Of a DNA stretch of 36,326 bases, positions 19,211-25,831 are shown piece after piece (the first letter of the stretch is position 1; the number at the start of each line of letters is the position of its first letter). The stretch spans positions 1 to 36,326 of the forward strand of contig NZ_AGSX01000196.1 of the NCBI RefSeq assembly GCF_000235745.1. The letters run 5' to 3'. The stretch comes from Stutzerimonas stutzeri SDM-LAC (GTDB lineage: Bacteria > Pseudomonadota > Gammaproteobacteria > Pseudomonadales > Pseudomonadaceae). The notes below the pieces were generated by a model that was given only the letters and a program-made list of their open reading frames with translations, did no database searches and was not told where the DNA came from. The position numbers were made by a program, and so were the translations under genes.

Positions 19211-20221
19211 ATGCGCACCCATAGCAAATTGCTCGGCGTCGCCGTTCTCGCTCTCGCAGCGCTCGTCATCTACCTCGACTGGACGCGTGACCGACGCAGT
19301 GGCCCGCTGCTTTCCGATCTTCGGCTCCTGCCGATCGAGAGCCAGGGCCAGCCGGGCGAGACCGGCAACCTCCTCGGGATCGAAACCCGATTGCTGCCGG
19401 CCGATTATCAGAGCCGCGAGCGATTGCGCTTGAAGTTCGCCACCTACCTGGACCAGGCGCAGGAAGCCGGTCTGCTGAACCCTCGAACTATCGTCGTACT
19501 GCCTGAGCATGTCGGCACGGGCTTGTTCGCCCTCGGCGAGAAGCCGGAAGTCCAGCAGGCACGCACCCTGCGCGACGCCATGCAATGGATGGCCCTAAGT
19601 AACCCCTGGGACTACTTGCGCGCGTTGCTGAATAACGAAGGGGACGATCGCCGTACCGAGGCGGTTCTCAAGATCAAGGCGCACGAGATGGCTCGCGACT
19701 ATCAGGACATTTTCGGAGACCTGGCTGAGGCGTACGGTGTGACGCTCGTCGCCGGCTCGATCGTCCTGCCCGAACCCTATATCAAGGAAGGTCGGCTGCA
19801 GGTCGGATCGGGACCACTTCGGCAGGTCAGCCTCAGTTTTACGCCAGACGGCAATCTCTTAGGCCCGCTGCAGTACAAGCAGAACCTGAGTCGCTATGAA
19901 CGCCGTTACAGCCAAGCGCCCAAGAACCACACGCCATCGGCGCTCCAGACACCGGCTGGGTGGTTGGTCGTGCTGCTCGGCTGCGACGGCTATACACGAC
20001 ACTTTGCCGAAGACGCCGAGCTGCTGGCCATACCGGGTGCGCGTGACGACCCGCTGGAGACTTGCGGCGCGAATGTGGGCACAACCACAGAACTGGCGCG
20101 AGTTGACGTCCATACACTCGGGTTGCCCTGGAATCTCGTGGGTTCGCCTCGCAGGCCGACACGGCACCTTCATGGCGAGCCGGTGCGATTGAATAATTTG
20201 TGGTTGCCGAATCGGCCATGA
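19211..20221 (+). CDS. Membrane-anchored nitrilase-fold (carbon–nitrogen hydrolase) protein
   Basis: The product has 336 residues with an N-terminal TM anchor (residues 7–23, after a short positive start MRTHSK), so the bulk is probably periplasmic. The nitrilase superfamily triad can be placed: Glu99 (VVLPEH), Lys223 (LQYKQNL) and Cys258 (LLGCDGY). Between them are LAEAYGVTLVAGSIV and FTPDGNLLG, the usual strands of the fold. Nitrilase-fold enzymes hydrolyse nitriles or amides or transfer acyl groups; Lnt is the known periplasmic example, but this protein lacks Lnt's multi-TM part. Substrate unknown. Its stop overlaps the start of the AraC-family gene by four bases (ATGA), so the pair is translated together. 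Confidence 0.78.
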   Translation: MRTHSKLLGVAVLALAALVIYLDWTRDRRSGPLLSDLRLLPIESQGQPGETGNLLGIETRLLPADYQSRERLRLKFATYLDQAQEAGLLNPRTIVVLPEHVGTGLFALGEKPEVQQARTLRDAMQWMALSNPWDYLRALLNNEGDDRRTEAVLKIKAHEMARDYQDIFGDLAEAYGVTLVAGSIVLPEPYIKEGRLQVGSGPLRQVSLSFTPDGNLLGPLQYKQNLSRYERRYSQAPKNHTPSALQTPAGWLVVLLGCDGYTRHFAEDAELLAIPGARDDPLETCGANVGTTTELARVDVHTLGLPWNLVGSPRRPTRHLHGEPVRLNNLWLPNRP

Positions 20222-21255
20222 ACCGTCAAAGGGTCCGGCTCGGTGATCTCTCGGTCGGCTTCGTGCACAGCCTGGTCAGTGCCTTGCAGGAAAAGCACAT
20301 CGACCCCCAGCCGCTGCTGGATGCGTACGGTCTCGACCATGCGCGGCTGTCGGAGCCACGGGCGCGCCTGTCGATTCCTCGCTACATGCGCCTGGGTCAT
20401 GCCGCCATGCAGCTGACGGGAGACCCTGGGCTTGGGGTTGAAATGGGGCGATTACGCAAGGCCGGCCACCTCGGCCTCGTCGGCGTGACCTCGGCCCAAG
20501 CACCGACGGTGCGCGAAGCCGCACGTGCGCTGATTCGCTACGAGCCGCTTTATGCGAGCAACTACCGAGGCGCGTCAGGATTTCACGAAGATGCAACCGG
20601 AGCCTGGCTCCGGTTCTACTCGATCAGCCCGTACAACAACTACAACCGGTTCGTAGTCGATACGGTATTGGCCAGTTGGGTTACGCAACTGGGTGCTATC
20701 GCGGGCCAGCCGTTGATCCCGGTTGCGGTACAGATCGAATTTCAGCGCCCCGACTACGCCATGCGCTACGAAACGTTCTTTGGGCGATCAGTCGAGTTTG
20801 GTGCTGAGCACAATCAACTGCGTCTGGATCAGGCGACGCTGGCGCTGCGCAACCCGGAACACTGCCCAGGCACATGGCGTCAGCTTCTCGAACTCTGCGA
20901 GGCGGAACTGGAGATCCGCACCCGCACCCGCAGCATCCGCGAGCGCGTGGCTCAGCTGCTCGGGCCGATGCTCAAGGGCCAGGAGCCCGATCTCCAGCAG
21001 ATCGCAGGGCGGCTGCAGTTACCGTCATGGACACTGCGTCGGAAGCTGGATGAAGAAGGCACCAGTTACCGCGCTATTCTCAACGACACCCGCCGCGATC
21101 TCGCAATGGCCTACATCCGGGACACCGATTCGGCGTTCGGCGAGATCGCCTGGTTACTCGGATTTTCTTCAGCGGAAGCCTTTCAGCGCGCATTCAAGCG
21201 CTGGAGCGGGCAGACGCCAGGTGAGTATCGGCGAGCACAGCGACGCGCCGAGTGA
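20218..21255 (+). CDS. AraC-family transcriptional regulator with arabinose-binding-like N-terminal domain
   Basis: The product has 345 residues. The N-terminal ~200 residues resemble the arabinose-binding-like effector domain of OruR/ArgR-type AraC regulators. The C-terminal ~100 residues hold the two-helix-turn-helix AraC domain: QQIAGRLQLPSWTLRRKL, then SAFGEIAWLLGFSSAEAFQRAFKRWSGQTPGEYR. It binds DNA in the cytoplasm, and the effector is unknown. The ATG at 20218 overlaps the end of the nitrilase-like gene (ATGA), so the likely targets are that gene and perhaps the divergent fadH. In PAO1 a homologue occupies the same place, by my recollection of gene order. Confidence 0.92.
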   Translation: MNRQRVRLGDLSVGFVHSLVSALQEKHIDPQPLLDAYGLDHARLSEPRARLSIPRYMRLGHAAMQLTGDPGLGVEMGRLRKAGHLGLVGVTSAQAPTVREAARALIRYEPLYASNYRGASGFHEDATGAWLRFYSISPYNNYNRFVVDTVLASWVTQLGAIAGQPLIPVAVQIEFQRPDYAMRYETFFGRSVEFGAEHNQLRLDQATLALRNPEHCPGTWRQLLELCEAELEIRTRTRSIRERVAQLLGPMLKGQEPDLQQIAGRLQLPSWTLRRKLDEEGTSYRAILNDTRRDLAMAYIRDTDSAFGEIAWLLGFSSAEAFQRAFKRWSGQTPGEYRRAQRRAE

Positions 21256-21259
21256 TCTG

Positions 21260-21346
21260 TCAAAGCTCGAAGGCGTCGTCAGCAGGCTCCGGCCCGTCCT
21301 GCTCCGATGCGTGCCATTCGAGTATTTCGTCTTGATAGTCATCCAT
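21260..21346 (-). CDS. Candidate 28-residue acidic small protein
   Basis: A short frame starts at an ATG at 21346 and ends in TGA. The product opens MDDYQDEILEWHASEQDG and is strongly acidic (10 Asp/Glu of 28), with no TM segment. AGAGGA lies nine bases upstream, and an AT-rich TATTTAAT-like stretch about 120 bases upstream could be a −10 element. It is convergent with the AraC gene, with only four bases between the stops. I do not recognise a named family; expression is unproven. Confidence 0.4.
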   Translation of the reverse strand: MDDYQDEILEWHASEQDGPEPADDAFEL

Positions 21347-21533
21347 AGAAGCGATCCTCTTCTCAGGTTTTGCCTAGCTCTGCTTTTCAAAGCCCATGCC
21401 AGCGAAACTAACCTGCGCGCATGACCGAAAGATGAAGCAGCTCACAGCGCGGATGACTATTAAATAGCCTGAGCGGCCCGCAGCGACAACGCGCCATATC
21501 GCCGCAGACAGCGCACAGGCTCTCGCTCAGCGA

Positions 21534-21692
21534 TCATGGCGGCGTCAGCCCCGCTGCGGTCATCGCCTGGCGCAGCAGCCAGGCCACCACCCCAAGGGCA
21601 AGAACGCTCGCTGACCAGATCAGAACCAACCAGGTCATGCGCTTCCACAGCGGCTTAGGCCGGGCTGCACTGCTTTCGTGCTTGTTTTGCAT
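21534..21692 (-). CDS. DUF2474 small membrane protein of the bd oxidase operon
   Basis: The product is a 52-residue protein with a positively charged N-terminus (RPKPLWKRMTW) and one TM helix (about residues 21–40). Short DUF2474 proteins follow cioB/cydB in many proteobacteria and look analogous to CydX, a small subunit that stabilises cytochrome bd. The ATG at 21692 has GGAG six bases upstream, 23 bases after the cioB stop. I infer a third subunit of the oxidase; direct evidence would be co-purification. Confidence 0.8.
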   Translation of the reverse strand: MQNKHESSAARPKPLWKRMTWLVLIWSASVLALGVVAWLLRQAMTAAGLTPP

Positions 21693-21715
21693 CTATCGCT
21701 CCGTGACGGCCCGTT

Positions 21716-22723
21716 TCAGTGATAGCCATCGTCTGCACTGACCTTGCCGCGGAACACGTAATAGCTCCAGGCGGTGTACATGAGGATCAGCGGGATGATC
21801 AGCAGCGCTCCGACCAAGGTGAAGCCCTGGCTCTGCGGCGGAGCGGCGGCGTCCCAGATACTGATCGATGGCGGAATGATGTTTGGCCAGAGGCTGATTC
21901 CGAGTCCGCTGTAACCTAGGAAGATCAGCGCCAGGGTAAACAGGAACGGCGAATAGTGAGCGTAACGCTTGATCGAGCGAAGCAGCCCGAAGGTACACAC
22001 AAGCACCAGAATCGGTACCGGCAGGAACAGGATCAGATTCGGCATGCTGAACCAGCGCTCAGCGATATCCGGATGGGTCAGCGGCGTCCAGATACTGACA
22101 ATACCGGTCACGGCCAGCACCGCCCAGACCAGCGGAATGCCGATGTCATGCATGCGTTTCTGCAGGTCACCGGCGGTTTTCATGATCAACCAGGTGCAAC
22201 CCAGCAAGGCATACGCCGCGATCAGGGCCAGGCCGCAGAACACCGAGAACGGCGTCAGCCAGTCCAGCGGGCCACCCGCATAAGCGCGATCGGCCACGGG
22301 GAAGCCATGGATGAAGGCGCCAAGTGCGACCCCCTGGAAGAAGGTTGCGGCCAGCGAGCCACCAACGAAAGCCTTGTCCCAGATATGCTGACGAGACGCG
22401 CCGGCCTTGAAGCGAAACTCGAACGCCACACCGCGGAAAATCAGCCCCATCAGCATGAAGATGATCGGTAGATAGAGCGCAGATAACACGACCGAGTAAG
22501 CCAGCGGGAACGCGGCGAACAGCCCTGCCCCGCCCAACACCAGCCAGGTCTCGTTGCCATCCCAGATGGGCGCCACGGTGTTCATCGCAACATCGCGTTC
22601 GGACGTATCGGCCAGAAGCGGAAAGAGGATGCCAATACCCAGATCGAACCCATCCATCACAACGTACATCATGATGCCGAAGATGATGATGACGGCCCAG
22701 ATCAGCGAAAGATCAATACCCAT
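21716..22723 (-). CDS. cioB: Cytochrome bd-type (cyanide-insensitive) quinol oxidase subunit II
   Basis: The 335-residue, very hydrophobic protein has the CydB/CioB N-terminus (VVMDGFDLGIGILFPL) and the WDGNETWLVLGGAGLFAAFP motif diagnostic of subunit II. It forms the inner-membrane heterodimer with subunit I that oxidises ubiquinol and reduces oxygen to water without pumping protons. The start lies three bases past the cioA stop, with AGAGGA upstream, so it is the second gene of cioAB-DUF2474. I chose the cio name because the partner subunit has the short Q-loop. Confidence 0.95.
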   Translation of the reverse strand: MGIDLSLIWAVIIIFGIMMYVVMDGFDLGIGILFPLLADTSERDVAMNTVAPIWDGNETWLVLGGAGLFAAFPLAYSVVLSALYLPIIFMLMGLIFRGVAFEFRFKAGASRQHIWDKAFVGGSLAATFFQGVALGAFIHGFPVADRAYAGGPLDWLTPFSVFCGLALIAAYALLGCTWLIMKTAGDLQKRMHDIGIPLVWAVLAVTGIVSIWTPLTHPDIAERWFSMPNLILFLPVPILVLVCTFGLLRSIKRYAHYSPFLFTLALIFLGYSGLGISLWPNIIPPSISIWDAAAPPQSQGFTLVGALLIIPLILMYTAWSYYVFRGKVSADDGYH

Positions 22724-22726
22724 AAC

Positions 22727-24166
22727 TCAGTTCCTCTCGCCAAGTTTGTCGCCATGATCGTGCGGTATCGCCTCGTCGGCAGCGGACAACGGCCGCATCG
22801 GCGTCCGCTTCTCTCCAGGCCCACCGGCGCCCTTCTCATCTCCTTCATTGATGATTGGGCCCTTGCCAATCAGGCGCAGGACATAGACGAACCCGATGCC
22901 GAACACCGCGAAGTAGATCAACACGAACATCGCCAAGGTCAGCCCCAGTTGCCCGGCGCCATGATTGGAAACCGCATCGGCTGTGCGCATGATCCCGTAC
23001 ACAACCCACGGTTGCCGTCCGACCTCGGTGGTAAACCAACCGGCGAGGATCGCCAGAAGCCCCGAAGGCCCCATCAGCAAGGCCAGACGCAGGAAAGGTC
23101 TGGAATGGAAAAGCCTGCCTCCGCGACGCAGCCACAGGCTCCAGAAACCGGTGAGAATCATCAGCAGCCCCAGCGCGACCATGATCCGAAACGTCCAGAA
23201 GACGATGGTTGAGTTAGGACGATCCTCCTTTGGGAAATCCTTCAGCGCAGGGATCTGCTCGGTCAGGCTGTGCTTGAGAATCAGACTGCCCAGATAGGGA
23301 ATTTCGACCTTGTAGCGGGTTTCCTCACGCTCCATGTCCGGCCAGCCGAACAGCAATAACGGCGTCGGCTCACCCGAGCTATTATCCCAGTGGCCTTCCA
23401 TCGCCGCGATCTTGGCCGGCTGGTATTCAAGCGTGTTGAGGCCGTGAAAGTCACCGACCACCGCCTGGATCGGCGCAACGATCAACGCCATCCACATCGC
23501 CATGGAGAGCATCTTGCGCACCGCGGGGTTATCGTTGCCGCGCAGCAAGTGCCAGGCCGCGGAGGCACCCACCATGAATGCAGTCGCGAGGAAGGCGGCA
23601 ATTGCCATGTGGGTGAGGCGGTACGGAAACGAGGGATTGAAAATAATGGCAAACCAATCCACCGGGACGACGATGCCGTCGATGATCTCGTGGCCTTGCG
23701 GTGTGTGCATCCAGCTGTTGGATGCCAGAATCCAGAAGGTCGAGATCAGAGTGCCGACCGCCACCATCAGCGTTGAAAAGAAATGCAGCCCGGCGCCGAC
23801 TCGATTCCAGCCAAACAGCATGACGCCAAGGAAACCGGCCTCAAGGAAGAAGGCTGTTAGTACTTCGTAGGCCAGCAAAGGCCCCGTGACGCTTCCAGCG
23901 AACTCGGAATAGGCGCTCCAGTTAGTTCCGAACTGGTAGGCCATGACGATCCCCGAGACCACCCCCATACCGAAGTTGACAGCAAATATCTTCAGCCAGA
24001 AATGGTAGAGATCCCGATAAACCTGACGCTTGGTTTTCAGCCACAACCCTTCCAGCACCGCCAGGAAACTCGCCAACCCGATGGTGATCGCCGGGAAGAT
24101 AATGTGGAAGGAAATCGTGAAAGCAAACTGGATCCGCGCGAGTTCAAGCGCTTCCAAACCGAACAT
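22727..24166 (-). CDS. cioA: Cytochrome bd-type (cyanide-insensitive) quinol oxidase subunit I
   Basis: The product has 479 residues, shorter than E. coli CydA (522), with the compact Q-loop region of the CIO class. Haem ligands are visible at His21 (SFHIIFP) and His186 (THMAIA), and the GRQPW motif lies at residues 383–387. It carries the haem centres and quinol site of the inner-membrane oxidase, which supports respiration at low oxygen or with cyanide. The ATG at 24166 has GAGGGG upstream. An ANR/FNR-like palindrome lies about 110 bases upstream, matching the known ANR control of cioAB in P. aeruginosa. Confidence 0.95.
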   Translation of the reverse strand: MFGLEALELARIQFAFTISFHIIFPAITIGLASFLAVLEGLWLKTKRQVYRDLYHFWLKIFAVNFGMGVVSGIVMAYQFGTNWSAYSEFAGSVTGPLLAYEVLTAFFLEAGFLGVMLFGWNRVGAGLHFFSTLMVAVGTLISTFWILASNSWMHTPQGHEIIDGIVVPVDWFAIIFNPSFPYRLTHMAIAAFLATAFMVGASAAWHLLRGNDNPAVRKMLSMAMWMALIVAPIQAVVGDFHGLNTLEYQPAKIAAMEGHWDNSSGEPTPLLLFGWPDMEREETRYKVEIPYLGSLILKHSLTEQIPALKDFPKEDRPNSTIVFWTFRIMVALGLLMILTGFWSLWLRRGGRLFHSRPFLRLALLMGPSGLLAILAGWFTTEVGRQPWVVYGIMRTADAVSNHGAGQLGLTLAMFVLIYFAVFGIGFVYVLRLIGKGPIINEGDEKGAGGPGEKRTPMRPLSAADEAIPHDHGDKLGERN

Positions 24167-24270
24167 TAACCACCCCTCGTCAGTACGCCATCAGCCCCTG
24201 GCTTGTTAGTCACAGCACGCTTTACTGACAGCATTTAACCGCAAGGGTGCGCCAAGTACCCCGCTACCGG

Positions 24271-24284
24271 TTGACGCAGGTCAA
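24271..24284 (-). promoter_or_regulatory. ANR/FNR-type binding site upstream of cioA
   Basis: TTGACGCAGGTCAA is a perfect 5+5 palindrome around a 4-base centre, close to the ANR/FNR consensus TTGAT-N4-ATCAA. It lies about 105 bases upstream of the cioA start codon. A TTAAAT at 24238–24233 (− strand) could be the −10 element, but no good −35 is visible, so repression or activation cannot be decided from sequence. Confidence 0.6.
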
Positions 24285-24305
24285 GGTAAAACACCCAGAG
24301 ATGTG

Positions 24306-24333
24306 AAAACGCCTCCTCGGCGTTGGGCGTTTT
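24306..24333 (+). terminator. Possible terminator-like hairpin upstream of cioAB
   Basis: AAAACGCC (24306–24313) pairs with GGCGTTTT (24326–24333) around a 12-base loop; on the + strand TTTTGTTGT follows, and on the − strand only TTTT. There is no annotated + strand gene before it. It may stop read-through toward tRNA-Asp, or end a small RNA antisense to the cio leader. Confidence 0.4.
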
Positions 24334-24715
24334 GTTGTCCAGCTGCGGTCATCAGCCGCGGCGGGATGCGTTTGAAAACGGCTGCCTCACTGTGAATCGG
24401 CGAGACCAGGCGTGTGGTTCAACCTCGAAAGTACAACCTTCGATTCAATTCCTGGCGAGCGTCGTAAGGCCTCGACTCGAGGGGACGACCTGATCGGGAG
24501 CAGCGGAATCAGCTCGAGGCTTGACCGAGCGCCTTGACCAGATTGTTTTGAGATCAACGAGGTATGCGGCTCAGAGCGTGAGCGAACCGCAAAATTGATA
24601 ACTCGTCAGTCCGATTGCCGGTCATCGCAGCAATCGCTTGAGCCAGACGCAGAGACCTGCCTGAGCTAGATGGACCGGAAAGGAGAAGAGCCGCTAGAAC
24701 GGCAAGCTAGAAACG
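24334..24715. other. Non-coding stretch between the cio promoter region and the tRNA-Asp terminator
   Basis: No convincing reading frame or RNA gene was found in these ~380 bases. Structure seen: a nested hairpin at 24461–24489 (GTCGT/ACGAC outer stem, CCTCG/CGAGG inner stem, 3-base loop) and a repeated cTTGACC at about 24522 and 24535. It may be a relic of a removed segment or hold an unannotated RNA. Confidence 0.4.
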
Positions 24716-24718
24716 AAA

Positions 24719-24740
24719 AAAGCGGCCAAGAGGCCGCTTT
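24719..24740 (-). terminator. Rho-independent terminator of tRNA-Asp
   Basis: A 9-bp perfect stem (AAAGCGGCC / GGCCGCTTT) with a 4-base loop, followed on the − strand by a run of T, lies about 30 bases past the tRNA CCA end. The position and orientation suit termination of the tRNA transcript. Confidence 0.85.
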
Positions 24741-24771
24741 TCGCGTGGCTTCCGCAGATGGGAAGCAAATA

Positions 24772-24848
24772 TGGCGCAGCGGACGGGACTCGAACCCGCG
24801 ACCCCCGGCGTGACAGGCCGGTATTCTAACCGACTGAACTACCGCTGC
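24772..24848 (-). tRNA. tRNA-Asp (anticodon GTC)
   Basis: The 77-base cloverleaf is complete and encodes its own CCA (24774–24772). Acceptor stem GCAGCGG pairs with CCGCTGC, followed by discriminator G. The D arm is TAGTTCAGTCGGTTAGAA, the anticodon loop CTGTCAC has GTC at 24814–24812, and the T arm contains GGGTTCGAGTCCC. It reads Asp codons GAC/GAU. It stands alone between its own promoter and terminator; a tRNA-Val partner, common in pseudomonads, is not present. Confidence 0.97.
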
Positions 24849-24931
24849 GCGTCGGCCGGACTTTCGTCCGATTCGCAAGACTTCTACGCTCAACCGTTGT
24901 GACTAGTGGCTGATCGCCCTGCGAGGCGCGC

Positions 24932-24960
24932 AATTTACGCATCAGCCCTGATCAAGTCAA
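24932..24960 (-). promoter_or_regulatory. Sigma-70 promoter of tRNA-Asp
   Basis: On the − strand a −35 TTGACT (24960–24955) and a −10 TAAATT (24937–24932) are separated by exactly 17 bases, with a GC-rich discriminator (GCGCGCC) right after the −10, typical of stable-RNA promoters under stringent control. Transcription would begin near 24925, about 77 bases before the mature tRNA. Confidence 0.75.
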
Positions 24961-25189
24961 CACCGTGTCGCGATTATTTAAGAAAATAAACGGCGTATTG
25001 CAATCGCTCGGCTGATTGGCCGGTCATCGGGCACCTTTTGCCTGAAAAACAGTCAGTTGCACTGGCATACTCAAGTGCTTCTTTGTCATGGTCCGGGTCT
25101 ACACTGCCAGTCAAGCCCGCTGCGCCCGCTAATACGGTCCGAGCTTGCGGTCTCGATCATCAATCACTCGGTTTCACGGAGCGCCTAGC
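24961..25189. other. Intergenic region between the tRNA-Asp promoter and gspC
   Basis: This divergent spacer must hold the gspC promoter, but I find no −35/−10 pair that is convincing and no sigma-54 site. It contains an AT-rich patch at about 24971–24992 and the gspC ribosome site GGAG at 25178–25181. With the tRNA region it makes up the 341 bases without a protein gene. Confidence 0.4.
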
Positions 25190-25828
25190 TTGGCTTCCCC
25201 CGCAGCACTGCAGAGAGTTCGTCAATATGCGCCTCTGATCATCAGCGCAGTTATCGTCGTGCTATTCGGCCTGTATCTGGCCGGCCAGATCATGGCCTGG
25301 CTCCAGCTGAGCCAAACGCCAGCTACCGCAATGTCGGACAAGAGCCAGCCCACCGGAGCCGCACCTGACCTTGAGCGAATGGAACGGTTATTTGGATCCC
25401 CGGCCTCGAGCGGTCAAAGCTATATGCCCGGCGAATCGAGTTCTGATCTAACCTTGCTGGGCAGCTTCGTTCATGCTGACCCGGCTCGGTCGACCGCAAT
25501 CATCCAGCTGAGCAGCCAACCGCCACAGCTTTATCGAGTCGACCAGGAAATAGAACAGGGGGTGCGCCTCTACAGCGTTCACCCAGACAGGGTTGAGATA
25601 AAGCGTGGCGGCCGTATCGAAAGCCTGCAATTTCCAACCGTTCGCTCTCCCACAGCCGCGATCGATAGCCTGCCTGACTACAGTAGTGAACCAACGGAGA
25701 TGGAAGCACTCGACCCGCAAGCGGAGATGCTTCAGCAGCAGATGGAAGCACTCCGGCAACAAATGGAAGGGGCTCCAAGCCCACCAGAAACCATGCCCTC
25801 CGACGAACAGACCACGGAAGACAACTGA
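25190..25828 (+). CDS. gspC: Type II secretion system inner-membrane protein GspC (XcpP-like)
   Basis: The product has 212 residues starting at a TTG at 25190, chosen because GGAG lies eight bases upstream and no ATG exists before the TM segment. One TM helix (about residues 18–38) is followed by a linker and the HR domain (DLTLLGSFVHADPARSTAII … LYRVDQEIEQGVRLYSVHPDRVEIKRGGRIESLQFP), which contacts the secretin N0 domain in the periplasm. There is no C-terminal PDZ domain; instead a Gln-rich short coil (AEMLQQQMEALRQQM) and a Pro/acidic tail end the protein, as in XcpP rather than in PDZ-bearing GspC. Three bases separate it from gspD. Confidence 0.85.
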   Translation: MASPAALQRVRQYAPLIISAVIVVLFGLYLAGQIMAWLQLSQTPATAMSDKSQPTGAAPDLERMERLFGSPASSGQSYMPGESSSDLTLLGSFVHADPARSTAIIQLSSQPPQLYRVDQEIEQGVRLYSVHPDRVEIKRGGRIESLQFPTVRSPTAAIDSLPDYSSEPTEMEALDPQAEMLQQQMEALRQQMEGAPSPPETMPSDEQTTEDN

Positions 25829-25831
25829 CCG

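Noticed and set aside
24421-24460. Possible degenerate tRNA T-arm near the cio side of the non-coding block (GGTTCAACCTCG, TTCGATTCAATTCC)
   Set aside because: No matching acceptor or anticodon stems could be built, so a tRNA remnant is not supported.
24666-24893. A − strand frame of 75 codons across the tRNA-Asp gene
   Set aside because: The tRNA and its terminator explain this sequence; no ribosome site or homology is seen.
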